64,000 nucleotides of DNA, taken from assembly GCF_947507565.1 (NCBI RefSeq), contig NC_089192.1, forward strand, positions 310,001 to 374,000, written 5' to 3'. A model generated the notes under the pieces. The model did not search any database and had not been told where the DNA came from. It was given only the letters and a program-made list of their open reading frames with translations. Within the stretch, counting starts at the first letter, position 1; the number at the start of each line of letters is the position of its first letter. Source of the DNA: Oscarella lobularis. Its lineage: Eukaryota > Porifera > Homoscleromorpha > Homosclerophorida > Oscarellidae. Position numbers and translations under genes: made by a program. Positions 1-13,017 of this stretch are shown here, in pieces.

Positions 1-258
1 GATCTCGTCAAAGATCCCGCGGCGAAGTCGCGACTCGACGCCGTGCTCTCGGTTACCTTGGAAACGCTTCGCATAGCGGGAATTCTTCTCCAGCCGATCG
101 TACCAAGCGCCGCCAATCGCCTGCTCAATCAGCTACGAATTCCCGAAGAGAAACGCAAAGTAAGCAACGCTACAGTGTGCATACTCAATGAGGAAAGCTG
201 CTACGACTCCGAATTGCTACTCGGCAAATCGGAGGGAGTGCTCTTTGAAAAAATTTAA
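1..258 (+). CDS. MARS2: Methionyl-tRNA synthetase, mitochondrial type (3' end only)
   Basis: The frame is open from base 1 and stops at 256-258, giving the last 85 residues of a protein whose start lies outside the window. They read as the helical anticodon-binding end of a bacterial or mitochondrial-type methionyl-tRNA synthetase: a helix with TLETLRIAGILLQPIVP, then a short leucine-rich segment (RLLNQLRIP), and a final VLFEKI. The enzyme charges tRNA-Met with methionine for organelle translation; this end recognises the tRNA. No EMAP-like or GST-like extension follows, which fits the short mitochondrial form rather than the long cytosolic one. The catalytic HIGH and KMSKS motifs are not in the window, so the compartment is inferred. 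It converges on PDIA6 with only about 60 bp between the two stop codons. Confidence 0.75.
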   Translation, partial: DLVKDPAAKSRLDAVLSVTLETLRIAGILLQPIVPSAANRLLNQLRIPEEKRKVSNATVCILNEESCYDSELLLGKSEGVLFEKI

Positions 259-317
259 TGTTTGAGACGTTCTATTGGAATTGCACACAGCCCAAGCACA
301 CATTTAATAGACCCCCG

Positions 318-2390
318 TCAAAGTTCGTCCTTTTGATCCTCTTCGTCATCCAGACTGACGTCAGAGAGATCGTAGTCTTCTTCCACGGGCAACTAAGGTA
401 TCAGAAAAAAATCTATAATATATTTTAATTAATAATTAATACGTACCTCTCCGTCTTTGCCGTCCCAAGCCTCCGTTGGAGAAACGGACGGAAGGGCGGC
501 TCCCTTGAGCGTCGCCGTGGCGGCACGACCATAGACGAGTTCCCTAGAAAATTTTACCAATGTCAAATAGCATTCAATTCATAAGCCCATCCACCTCAAA
601 TATTCATTAACGCCGTCTTCGCTGAAGGACCCCTTTAGCGTGGCGAATTTTCCCTTTCGCTTATTCACAGACACAAAGGCCTGAAGAGAAAATGAATAGG
701 GGTCACATGTGACTACTATGTGCACTCACCGGATACCCAAAGCCTCCCACTTCAACCGCCTGTTCTATATCCATCTGAGTGCCCCCTTCGGACCAGAGGT
801 AACTGATAAAAATCAAGGGATAGTTTGCTTGGTTAATTTTGTCTATGTTCTCCTCACGCAAAGGGTCTCTTCTTGTATTTTTCAGCCATATCAGCTAATA
901 TATTCAAGTACTGATTTCTACCCTCGGCGCCTTGAGGAAAAAATAATCGGATTATTTAATCGATTCATTGCACGGACAAACCGGAGTCCAAAATGTGAGG
1001 TAAGAAGGCGATATTGCAGAGCTGTTTCTCCAAGCACGCGTCCATCGTCGCCTGATCAGTTAGCTAAAGGAAAAGAGAAACAAATAGGAGAATTTTTTCT
1101 AATATTTCTGTGTGATCTCACCTGTAGAACTTCAGGCGGTTCGGCCATGTCAGAGAGCTTCTCCTCGGCCCACGACACAATCGATTCGGACGTGCGCCCG
1201 CCATCGTAGTCCTCAGCACTATTAAAATCCTTCGCTCCGGCGGGAAAGAATTTAATGGTCGGATAGCCGCGAACCTGAAGACCCATAATAAATAATTGAA
1301 TATTTATCTAGGTCTCTTACTCCGAAGCGAGAGGCTATTGAGGAGTGAACGGTCGCGTCGACAGCACCCACGCTGACTTTTCCTTTTAACGTCGTTGCAG
1401 CTTTTGCCCAGTGGGGAGCCAAATTCTTGCAGTGGCCACACCTGAGATATGCATTGATTTTGAAAATCAATTGTTTTCTCTCTCTCTCTTGCCATGGAGC
1501 GAAGAATTCCACTAGCCACATGTCCGTGCTTTTCAATACCATCTGCTCAAAGTTGCTGTCAGTTAGCTCGACGACATCCTTTGGATCAGCAGTGTCCTTA
1601 TAGGTATATATAATTATTATGATAATGACTATGTATTTATGTATTTTACCTGTCCACCAGATCCACCGCTGCTACTTCCTCCTCCTCCTCCTCCTCCGCC
1701 GCCTGCACGGCCTGACAGTCGAGCCTGCACCAATTGCTTTGCGAAACCGAGAGCCGCATCCGCGATGGCTTGAGCGGTACGGGCTCCTGGGAAAGTGACG
1801 TCGCAAATACGGGGACACGTGGAATCATTTTTTCGAACAAAACTCACCCTGATAGTCGCTCGGAGACCTCTTATCAGCACCGAAGATCTTAGAAAAATGT
1901 CAAAGAAAGACCTCGAACGTAAGTCTCGACTCGAATTCACCTTGATCGTGGGAAATCCTCGCACTCCGTACTGTCCTCCGAGCGAATTGTGCGCGTCAGC
2001 GTCCACAGCTCCAACCTTGACGATTCCCTACGCAAAAACTCCCTTAAAATGCAACCAAACGTAGATCGAGAGAGGGGGCCCACTCTCAAAGCGGTCGCCG
2101 CTTTTTTCCACTCAGGCGCTAACGATTTGCAGTGTCCGCACCTAAATTAGCTCGTATCAGCGCTCGAACAGACGCGACGGGTACTAACCAGGGCGCGTAG
2201 AATTCGACGAGCCACAGATCGTCGCTTTCGACGACGCGCGATTGGAAATTGGCCGGCGTCAAATCGATCACGTCGTCCGACGGCGAGTAGAGGCTCGTTG
2301 CGAGGCAAAACGAGCTGAAAAGAACTAAAACTGCGAACGGTGGGGCGTTAGAGAGCGTGTCGACGTTAGGATATGCTTACTCGACTTCAT
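318..2390 (-). CDS. PDIA6: Protein disulfide-isomerase A6 (P5)
   Basis: An ER-lumen thiol oxidoreductase that forms and rearranges disulfides in secretory proteins. The ATG at 2388-2390 opens a tiny first exon; splicing to the next exon gives a signal peptide beginning [19 protein letters not shown]. Two thioredoxin domains follow, each with an APW-CGHCK active site split by an intron after the Trp codon (near 2160-2190 and 1430-1495). A glycine/serine-rich linker (about 1660-1720) separates them, as in PDIA6. A third, redox-inactive thioredoxin-like domain lies around 420-1050. The C terminus is acidic and ends in KDEL, stop at 318-320, a canonical ER retrieval signal. The order a, a', b plus KDEL identifies PDIA6. 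The intron at 1442-1492 has a GC donor instead of GT. Start, both active sites and C terminus are visible; some internal splice sites are not settled. Confidence 0.93.
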
Positions 2391-3076
2391 TTTCGCGAGA
2401 ATAAGCGATCGGTTCGATGCCCTGCCACGAAACGGTGTCCTATTGGCTGGCGTCGGTCACGTGGTGATGCACACTTCCGCGCGAGAGTCATAGGGCGTCA
2501 TACACCCCCGCGGGGCATTTTAGAAACGGGTATGTTTTAATTAATAGACTTCGTGTCTTTTCTTAGAGCAAAGTATCTGGTAGATGAAGTTCTGACAAAA
2601 GTATATATTTATTGATTTTCCCCGCATGACTTGTTTTGTCGTGTAGTCGTTCCGCCAATCCGACGAGGCAGACGCAGCCATCCCTCTGTGGCCAAGAGCG
2701 ATAAATAGGCCCTACCTCTGCAGAGGCTATAGAGTTGCCTCCCCGCGTAAGGCTGAGCACTGGCGGGTAAATCAGTGACGCCCCTTGGAATTGCACCTGC
2801 GAGTGGACTGACATCCCAGCTGCCACTCGCAGTCCAAGGCTCGGAGCCAGGAGGTTAAACGGGCTCATCCTCCGCGGGGGAGTCTGGAGTGACCCCACGA
2901 GTCTTTGGACTCAGAGCAGGTGCCCACCTGGCCTTGCCCCCCGCCTGGGGGGTGAGGGGGCGGATGGAGGAGAGGGGAAACTACGTTCGTTTTTATGCTG
3001 AACATCCGGGACATTAACGCCAGGTTTAATTAACTTTATTGTCCGAGCAAACACACAAACGACGAAAACACACGTT
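2391..3076. other. Intergenic region with GC-rich block, no gene recognised
   Basis: Between the PDIA6 start and the SMCHD1 stop. Bases 2391-2520 should hold the PDIA6 promoter. From about 2640 to 2990 the composition becomes GC-rich with short C and G runs. A 111-codon open frame lies on the minus strand (2563-2898), but it matches no family I know and has ordinary low-complexity composition. It may be a piece of a dispersed repeat. I see no RNA gene. Confidence 0.4.
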
Positions 3077-6000
3077 TCATTGCTTACGAGCGCGTTTGGC
3101 GTGATATGACGTCATCATCTGATGTCTTTTGCCATTACCGGAATTCAATTCTTCTGCGCCGAGACGCGGCATCTTCGCTTGGGGCTCGTCCGCATCCCCG
3201 CCCGGCCTCGGTCTCCGACGATGCATTCCAAGCTGGCGTTCAACGTCTCCCAATTGAGTCTCGGCTTCCGTCAACTGACGACGCGTTTCTCGCATAGCGT
3301 CGCCGTCCAACGTTTCTTGATGCGACTAAACGAAACGTCACACTACAACATCAATCATTAGGGAACTAATTACCTGAAGCTCTCTTCTCGTTTCATTGAG
3401 ACGATGATTCGCCTGTCGAAAGCCTTGGAGTAATTCTAGAAAGGATACTCCCCTGATATCAAGGCGCACACGCGCGGACCCCACGAACCTAATACGCGAT
3501 TAATTTTAGCCAATTCTGGCGGTTCAGGAGCGGAAAACACGATCCCTCTCATTCTCTCCAGCGGCGGCGCTCGATTCTGCGTACCCCCGAATTTTCCTTA
3601 ATGAAAAAAAATCAATATCTCCAATACTTTTTCCCTCCCCGGGGCCCCCCGCTCCACATACCTTGACTGCGAACTCTCTCGCCCGTCCGCGTGAGAATAG
3701 TCGGACAGGGCATGTGTTTGACGATCATCTGGCGATACGTCGTCGCCGAATCGAGATCATCGAGAATGAGAGTATCACCCAATAGCAGTCCAAAAACTAA
3801 GGAGAGGAAAAAATCAAGTTTCTCTACTACTACTACTACTACTATAAAGAAATCTCACTCTTTTTGGCTCTCTCTCTTTTCTCCTGATCGTCCGGAAGAA
3901 TGAGAACACTCCTTGCGTACACTGGATTACCAGGAACGCTTTCGAGTTTAGCTCTCTGGTGAGGCAGCGGTCTAAAATGACGAGTAAACGTTTCAAATAG
4001 GTAGGAGACCAAAGGAGCTTACTTTCTCCAATCAGGTAAACCCTTTTGAAAAATCCCGTCGAGTGGGAGAACTTGCTGAGTTCCGCCGCTCTTGCGGACG
4101 ATCTCTTTCGCCTGCAATAGAATTATATTTATTTATTTATTTAGTTTTTTTTCTGTGACTTTTGCTGTTGTTGTCGTCACAATGCAGTCCATATCGGATG
4201 ACATGTGCCAAGACAGAGCCGACGCTACTTTGTCGTCTTCGACTTTCGCCAAAAGCCCGATCTTTAAAGAGGAGAAAAAAATACGATTGAATATTATTGG
4301 GTCAGCCCCGCGCTCACCTTTCCCACAACTTCCGGTTCGGACGGGGGATTTTCCAAAAGGCAATTTCGTCTTGATCGATATTGAATTTTCTTCTTTTGCT
4401 GTTGACACTCAGACGCGAATTTATCAATAGATTCCAACTAGAAAGAGAAAAGAACGAGTGAGACTCTGCGAACACAAAGGAAACGCCTATACATTTTCCA
4501 ACTGTTCGTCACTAGCGCCAATCTGTTTCAATTGCTGTCTGAGCTTCAAAAGATTCGCATCGCCTTTAGTTATTTTTGCTAATAGAAATCGATTTTTTTA
4601 AAGAGCCGTTTTTCCTCCCCTTTCCCCCTCACCTTGGAGGTCTGACACAAGTTTCTCCGTCGCCTCAATAGTTCTTCGCCTCTCGGACACCGTCCTAAGA
4701 ACTTCATCCCTACGCTTCGCCAACTGAGCGACGTCCCTCTTTTTGCCGACATCTATAGGTACATAGTCTATGTCTACGTGTCCATAGTTATTCAAAAAAC
4801 ACCACAGTGCGTGTCTAATAGAATCTATGTGTATTCCTACTCCTATTCCTATTCCTTACCGTCATAAAATAAAAAGTCGATGTCGTACGGCGCCACCTGC
4901 GACTCTGTATCCGATACGACGGCTTCGAAACGAAGCACGTAGCTCTGTCCGCTCTTTCCCGGCGATCCTTCGGCGATGAGCAATCGCTTGACGTGACACT
5001 CGCCGTTTTCGAATTCAAACGTCGTCGTTCCGGCGTCGAGAATCGGCGTCGGATTCTCGTCTTTATCCGGTAGAATAGTCGCCGTGACGGACCCCGAAAC
5101 GCTGCGCGTAACATTACCAAACGCATCCTCAAAAAAAAAAAGATTCCTTCAAAAGGGGCCCCCCTCTCTATAAATGATTTCTACCTCGAGACAAAGATAC
5201 AAATCATTGACTAACGTTCGACTTCGAACCGGACTCTGATTGGATACGGTTGCCGTGGCAGGCGTAACCATGGGTACAAGTTTTTCCGGATTCGCCGGTA
5301 GAACGGCAACCCGGAACTATAAGGAAACAAATATCGACGTCACAACAATAGGAAAGTTTTCTTCTTACCATACTACTAATCAATCGCGTGTGACCGCTAT
5401 AGTAGTTGACCAAGACACTGTAGTTAGCTGCCTTTTGCGGAGCCTCGTGATTCCTGCAAAGAAAAACGTTTCAATGCCGAGATAAGATATAGAAAAGAGA
5501 TACCGGAAGTAACAGCTTCCGCGTTTTCGTCCGGAGTCGTCAGCCACGGGAGGCGAGACGAGTTTAAGCTAATAATAATAATAAAATAATAGTTTATTGG
5601 AATTGATATCGATTAAGCACGTTTTCGACTGTCTCCTCCAGCGATTCCTCCTTGATTCCCATAGCAATGTGCGGTAGAAGAACGTCCGTCATAACGCTAC
5701 CGTCCTCAGCTTGAATCTGAACCTCAACATCTGAAAAAATGAAGATTTTCGCCTTATTTGTACTACTACTACACCAAACACGTACCCGGCATTGTCGTGC
5801 CGGCAATGCATTGCTGTTCACTCAAAAACGTCACAACGATTTTGGCGGGGACCGAAGAATTTGGCTGAATTCTAGACTAGATATTGTCCCCCCCCCCTCT
5901 AACAACTCTACACTTCGAATAGACTCTCGCCTTATCATTAGACTGTCTCCATATATATTACTCTCCTTTTCGTCCTTATCGCCTTTATCGTTCTTTTCGT

Positions 6001-9000
6001 CTTTCGACGCGAGACGCGCTCGCGGGGTCACATTAAAGCTGCCAAACCTGTGCAAAGAAAAAAAACAAAAAAACCTTATATCAAGTGACGTCATAAAAGA
6101 AAATTCGCTCACTTGTCGCTGCTTCCGATAAGAATGCCGAAATTGACTTGTCCCAAATCGTTCGTTCGTTCGCCCTGCGTCTGCGGAAGAAGCTGCGAGC
6201 GTATGACGTCAGAGAATCATGGTTTTTTTTTCCCTATATAGCCACGTTTCCTTACGTTGAAGCCTTTCGTTCGTCCGAGCGTTATAGGAACGTCGGCTAC
6301 TTCGGCCGGATTGCCGAAAGTGTCGCAGAGCTGGACGACGAGCGGCGACGGAAGAGCGGTGTTATTGTACACAGTGACGACCTATCAACACAGAATTAAA
6401 TATATAGATTAATAATTATTTAATTACTTCGTTTGTATAGTGAAGAAACTTGATGCTCGTCGGAGGACCGGCAACGATCTGTGAAAAATTAAAATAGCCC
6501 CCTTTCTTTTTTTCGCCCCCCTTGTTTCTTACGTTGACTGAGAGATTTGCTGTCATCGTAGCGCAATGAAAGCGCAATTGCGTCACTCCCAACTTGTTCG
6601 TCTTGAAGAGAAACCCGTTCACGAGTACGTGATCTTTCTAATAAGAAAAAGAAAAAGGAATATGGAGTTTTCTATATTTGCTTTTCGTCGTCGCACCTCT
6701 GCCTTCGTTTCCACGCAGTCCTCTTGCAAGTCAGCTCCCTTTACAGTCAACCCGGTGGCCAATAAAGGAGGCAACTCCAAGGAAACAAAAACCCTGTATA
6801 AGGTCGACTTTTTCCTCTTGATTTGTTACCTTAGGTAATTTATTTCCAAACTGGTCAGCACCGTAGACTTGCACGCAGAACTCCTCCTCGCACGTAAGCG
6901 AAATGTTCTCCCGATTCGGCGAACAGACGAGCTGCACCACTTCCCCGGCAACGGGCCTAGAGAAAAGGAGAAAAAAACTCTCAAGTCCCCCCGCCTCAAA
7001 AGTAAATTTAGTTAGAAAACTCACTGCACAACGAAGGCGCAATTGCAGTCAATACTCACGCCCGTAAGAGACACTTCGCAGTACTTGGATTCCGCAACAG
7101 ATTGAGGAACCTAAACGAAAGGAAAAAAATCTCAGGGCCCTAAAATTCAACCCAGCGGTTTTCGTACGGGAATCGAAGGCAGGAAACCCTTCTGAACGTC
7201 CGCCGCGTCCAATCGATTCGTCCAATTCACTTTCACTTTCGACGAAACGTCGGATAAACTCAACTCGCGTCCGGCTTCGTCAAAAACGGCGAATCCTATA
7301 GAGAAAAACTCTTTCGGAGTCCTTGTATGCATAATATAAGATTTTACTCAAATCGCTTATTTGGCTACCACACGCGACGGCAATCTCGCTATCGGGTTCA
7401 ATCCGAACGACACTCTTATCTGCTTTATGCCACTTGACGTCGATAATCGACGGTAGAGAACTCGGCGTCAATTTCACGTTTCTCGTGACGGCGGCGAGGC
7501 GTTTGAAACCCTAAAAGAAATCGATTTCTTACTCTTTTCGCGACGAGAACGCCAACCGCGGTTACCGGAGCCGTGAATTTCGCTACTAAACGCTTGGGAA
7601 TTTTCTTCACGTAGACCGGTTTGCCCGTTAGAATCGCCTTTCCCGTGCTGCTGCAATCCGCCGTGTATTTCGGCAATGAAGAAGCGCCAGACAACTAAGT
7701 ACGATTATTGAATATTTCTCTATATTATTTTCTCTTGATTCACTTCGCAGACGACGTTTAGTCCCGGTTGTGACGTCACATTTCCACCGACGTCTCTCAC
7801 TTCGACCTCGACGTTAATTCGGGTGCCGTTCTCGATTGTTATATCGCCGTTGGGAACGAAAATCGACGCGGGAATACCTTGGGGATTAATTAGACAAAAC
7901 CACGCCCCCCTTATTTTTGAGTACCCTTACCCGGCAAAAAGCGAGTTCTCTCGACGCGAGAAGCGAATCCTTCCACGGAAACACTTAGGTCAAATAACTG
8001 ATAAGAAAAAAAATCCCGAACTTTTGATTTATTTCTAAAGAAATGATGTCGTTTTACGTCGCCTGTGCTCGTGCCGACTTTTCCCTTCGCAACGACGCCG
8101 GCGACGGAGAAAATTTTCAATTTGGGAATGACGCCGGAATTGCCGAAGGCTAGCGTCAGTCCTTCCGCCGAAATGACCGGCGAAATGTCGGGAGGCGGAC
8201 AACAGGGATTCTTTGACTCGTCGAAGAAACCCAACTTAATCTGGGGACACTTAGAAGGGAGGGGAAAAACGATACGTAGACTAAGAGTACCGTAAAGGGT
8301 TCCCCAATGCGAAACGGCCCGCTTAAATTCCTGATTTCAAAAGTAGACGGAGGACCCTCTAAAACCAAAATATAAGGCTTTATATTTATACTAGGGACTA
8401 CGATTACTCACCAACAACAGTGAACTTAATTGTGTGAATAGGAAGAATGATATTGGCTGGAGGATCCACCGTCGCTTTGAGAGAGAGAACGTACTGCCCA
8501 AGCAACTTAAGATCATCTAAAAAAACACATATAAAATAAACAAATAAATAAATACTCCTTATCCTACTTATAGGTCTGAACCAGTAGCTCCATCTCGTGT
8601 GCTGAGCCACGTGGGAGAACATCACTTCGCTTTTGCACGTCAATTTTCGTTCGACTAACAACTTTCGTTTCGTTCCCGGCATCATGTTGATCGGCGAGCC
8701 GAGTCCGTTCATGATTTGAACCTGCATGTCGCCCACCGTCGAGCCGGCGACGAGTTTCGCGCCGCCTTTCACTTCGTCGCCGCGCGGAAACGTCACGTCA
8801 AAGTACTTGGGAAGTCTACGCGAAAATTCGATTTTTGCGAATATGTAAATGAAAAAAAATTACTTTTTCTCTTCTTCGTTTATTAATTTTTCGATGCCTT
8901 TTCCAATTAGAGATCGGTCGATTTTTCGAATTGAGAACGTTTTCGTTACTTTGCTGAAAACCGACGCCGGTTCCTTAGCAACACGTCAATCGTCGTTTTT

Positions 9001-12000
9001 TTTTTCTATTTTAATTAAAAGGAACTGAATTTTCCAACCTGGGTCAACTCGACTTCGCCCGTGTGAGCGTACGTCGGTCCGTCGTGCGAACCAAAGAGCC
9101 AGAATTTCTCAACTCGACCCAAAACGATGGGATTCGTGTGACACGTCCTGATCTAGAACAACAACGTCCTAGATATCTAGGAACTACGTGACTTATATCC
9201 CTAAAGAGTTACGACGTCTTTCTCTTCTCTATCATATATAATAGGTATAGACATAACCAATCTTCCAACGTCTGTCTACATTATTTTTCTAAACAGGATA
9301 TGGGTAATAGAGAGCTCTGAGCGTTTAAAAATATAGAGCACTCCCTTGAATACTACAGTACCCGGAATGCTATACTCTAAAGCAAAGCCCCGTCTTAAAA
9401 AAGGCCTTTTCAAACATTCCATTTAAAAAAGATTCCTGGCTATTTTATCTATTTATCTATTTATTTTATTTCCTGTGTATTTCTTACCAGAGTCCCTTTC
9501 TTGAGTGTGATCGTTTCCCATCGTATCTTTCCGTAGGAGCTCCACGGATGGCGATACTTCTTGATTTCGACTTTCTCTCGTCGCACGTCGTTTTGAATCA
9601 AGTCGAGAAACTGCACTTGCTTGTCGTGTTTCTCGTGGCACTCCTTTAGCCAAGCGTTAAACGTTTTCTTCAACTCGCGCGCACGATTTCCACAATCCTG
9701 AATCAATAAAAAATAGATTAAATCCCAATGAACGCGCGCGTGCGCAGGGAAGAAAAAAGAACGCTCACTTCGCCGTCGACTCGCGTCACCGTGAAAAGAA
9801 CGTCATCTCCCTTTCCCTTCATCTTCTCGTGAAGGTCGATGAACGTGAGTTTGTTAGTGCTAACGTGAAACGCGTCTCCAGTGAACAGAGCACCGGAAAG
9901 ACTGCATCCAAAAACGAAAACAATTTCAAGAAACCAAAATTAAATAAGATTATTAATTAATTAATTAAATTCGCACCGCGTGTAGCATTCGTCCGGCAAA
10001 GCGTCGGAACGTTTTCCTCGCTCACAGAACTCAAAACTAAAAAAGAAATAAAATATATATAGAAAGTGGATTCCTTCCCGGAAGTTACCTTGGTATTTTT
10101 GTATAGGGAATCAATCGTCCATTCCAAAAGCATTCAAAAATCATGTGATTACGAGCTCGCACTGAAGCGGGTTCCATTTCGAACTGCACGCCGTCGTCTT
10201 CGTCATCCGAATCTTCCTGGCCTGAAAAATACAAAAGAAATAAATAATTAAGAAATTATCTATATATTATTATATAGGCTCACTCTCGAACTGGGACTTT
10301 GGAAGCGTTTCCTGGTTGTACTCAAAAGGATGATAGCGAATTATTCCCTCCACTTCCTAAAGCGTTTTTCTCTCTCTCTCTCCCAAATATTCCCCCTAGA
10401 AAGAGACTCTCACCTGTTGCGACTTTTGAAATTCAATTTTGAATTCGAACGTGGATTTCGCGGATCGAACCATGCGCGTTTGCAAATCGTCGTCGACGTC
10501 GCGCAAACACAACGTCTTCACCGTCTCGCCGTACTCCAAGCGAACCTACAAAAATTATTAATAAATAGAATTAAAATCATCGAAGCTCACAGTGATGTTA
10601 ATATTTTTGAATTTATTGGCAATTCGAGCGACTGCTTGTTGTTTCTCCGGTGCAACGTTCCCATCCGGGCCATGTAAGTAGTAATGATACGTGTGCCTAA
10701 GGATTTCTATATTGGAAGGGAAAAGATTTTGGGGGAATCCCCTTCTGTGCGCACGCTAATTGGTTTGTCCACGATTTGAAATTCTCAGTGAGATATTCGA
10801 CCGTTTCGCTTGAAATCCCGGAAATTATGACGAAAGTGAAATGTTCTCTTCCCTTCTCATTTTTAACGAGTTTCTGCAGGAAGGAATTCGACTTGGGTAG
10901 ATGAGAAAAATCGCCAGGCTACCAAAATAAATAAATAAATAAATAAATAAATATTATTCTTTCAATGTACCTGTCTATTTCGAATGTAACTCTCGTATAT
11001 GCTCTGATGTTCCGATTCTCGTCGTTTGAATTCCTTCTGCGAAATCGAGAGATCGTGGACGTCGCCACAGTGACGCGTCTTCGTCACCATCTAATTAATT
11101 TAAAAAATTAATAATATTGGATTTTGTGGTTACTTTGTTGCACTCACGCGACAGGCGTTTCCCAAGAAGAAAATCGCCTGTTTTCCGCCGACGCCAAAAT
11201 AGGAAATGTCGCTGTTTAGCGACCGAGCGACCGGTTGCTGGGAAAACGACGAATTCAGAGCGCCAGGACTGGGGAAACGCCCACACTTATAGAAATAATA
11301 AAAAAATATTCTCTATTATTTCCCACCCTTCTTTGCTTCGATGGAATTTCGATAGACGATAAATAGCCCAATAATTAAGTTGTTTCGACGTCATTCCTCG
11401 ACCGTTGTCGAGGACGCAGACAAACGGAGCATCACCAAAATGCTTAAAACCAGAAAAAAATTACTCCCAAATTCGAAATTCCCGCGAAATCTTCACCAAA
11501 AGCAATTCGATATTTCTCAATCCTTTATTGTCCGCCGTCGCGGCAAGCGCGTTATCAATGAGCTCAGCGAATGCGTACGCTAAGAAAAAAGCGCGCGAAA
11601 TCACACCCCTCCCCCGAGTGACGTCACGTAAAGGAGAGAAACTCACGTAAAGGATTGTGTCCTTCGCTCGCGTAATATTCGTAAATTCCGCTTTTGACGA
11701 GCGTGTCGTAGTGGGGCGTGTATTCGATTCGTTCGTCGGTCGGCGCGACGAGGACCTGATCCTTTGCGTTGAGGACGTAGAGGGTTACGTTCGGTTCGAC
11801 GAGATCGCCTGCGAAAAAATGAGGCGTTCTAGCGCGCGCGCCGTCGCGTCGAATTTTTCGTCGCGATTTCTTACGATAGCTCGACGCGTCGGCGATTTCC
11901 TGCCGACTTGTGTTTGTCACGACGATTTTGCTCGTCTTGGCGACGCCGAACGCCTAAAATCGCAATCGCGATCGGCGAAAATCGAGTTTGGCGCCACTTG

Positions 12001-12118
12001 CCTGGTCGACGCGCCGCCGAAACTCCGCGTAGCGAGTGTCGCGATCGAGCTGGATAACTTTTCGAGCTCCATTCGAGCTCCGGCGATCGTACACGACCAC
12101 TTCGAAAGCACGAGACAT
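3077..12118 (-). CDS. SMCHD1: SMCHD1: GHKL ATPase with SMC-type hinge
   Basis: A chromatin protein known in vertebrates for X inactivation and gene silencing. Domains in order: a ubiquitin-like fold at the N terminus (12118 to about 11750); a GHKL ATPase with an ELIDNA N-box (about 11545-11570), DNGRGM (about 11400) and a GVGGKQ loop (about 11190); the conserved WLKECHEK stretch (about 9640); a long series of Ig-like repeats (9100-4800); a coiled coil (4800-4600 and 4560-4450); the hinge with the diagnostic [10 protein letters not shown] (about 4190-4215); and a basic C-terminal tail ending at 3077. Order and spacing follow human SMCHD1 throughout, over more than 20 small introns. I chose the ATG at 12118; an in-frame ATG at 12148 lies inside a probable NRF1-like promoter motif. 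The intron around 9155-9486 is unusually long for this gene and holds nothing I recognise. The gene is head-to-head with the SKI-like gene, 68 bp between the ATGs. Confidence 0.93.
10924..10953. repeat. (AAAT)n microsatellite in SMCHD1 intron
   Basis: About seven AAAT units in an intron of SMCHD1. Shorter runs of the same motif occur in other introns (for example near 16050, 26980 and 33315), so it is a common local simple repeat. Confidence 0.85.
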
Positions 12119-12186
12119 TTTTTGCGAGTTCGAAGGGTTTTTACGCATGCGCGTAGCCTAGCGTATTTGTCAACGCCTACCACACA
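12119..12186. promoter_or_regulatory. 68 bp divergent promoter, SMCHD1 / SKI-like gene
   Basis: Only 68 bp separate the SMCHD1 ATG (minus) from the first ATG of the SKI-like gene (plus). The stretch holds ACGCATGCGCG at about 12143-12153, which resembles the GCGCATGCGC palindrome bound by NRF1 in animals. NRF1 sites are typical of TATA-less bidirectional promoters. The motif is seen; its function is inferred. Confidence 0.45.
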
Positions 12187-12984
12187 ATGAACTCGAGTTT
12201 CGAGCCGTCGCGTGCAATGAGCGATCGCAACGGCGTCAATTTCAAGTCGAACTACTCGCTTTCGCTGCGATTTTCTCTGCGAGAAAGCATCGGAAAAGCG
12301 GAACGCGACGTGTATCGTTTAGCGGCGACAATCGACGCCTTGCCGACGATACGAGCGAATATGGCGCGCTCCGTTCTGACGTCGATGAATTCGCTTCGAT
12401 GCCAAATGAAAACGATTGTCGCCGAATTGGCTCGACGCACCGAAGAAGTCGCGCAGGCCGTCGAAATGCGACGCGTTTCCGTCAATCGAAAAGTCGACGA
12501 AAAATTAGAGGGGGCGCGACGGAGGAAGCGAGACCTCGAGCACGCTATACGTCTAGGTAATTCGATTAAAAAATATTAATTAGATAATTATTATTTGGAT
12601 ATTTAGCGCAAGATTGCTTGGATCAGGGCGACGATCAGACTCTCGCTGATCAATATGAAACGCTTAGTGAGAATTTGAAGACGTCGTGTCATAGTGCGTT
12701 TTTTGTGCCGGAGAGACCCGTCCAATTGGACGTTCACATTGAAGCCGACGTCCTAGCGGAGCACATCCTCTCTATACGACGTTTAGGGATTGTTAAGGAG
12801 GAGAGCAGCGCTTTGGAAGGGAGCTCGTATTCTCAATCCTCCTCCTCCTCCTCCTCCTCCTCCCCTCCGTCGAAACGCGTCCGCCGAATAATGTCATCCG
12901 ACGAGGAGAACGCCGCCGCGCCGCAGACGAAAAAGCCGACGGCAAGAAAATCGACTAGCGGCACTCGTCCCTCTGCAAAAGACA

Positions 12985-13017
<33 letters not shown>

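Noticed and set aside
2563-2898. 111-codon minus-strand ORF in the GC-rich island
   Set aside because: No recognisable domain; chance open frames of this size are common in GC-rich DNA.
11657-12190. Plus-strand open frame of 177 codons
   Set aside because: Antisense to the SMCHD1 N-terminal exons, which match the family in the minus frame.
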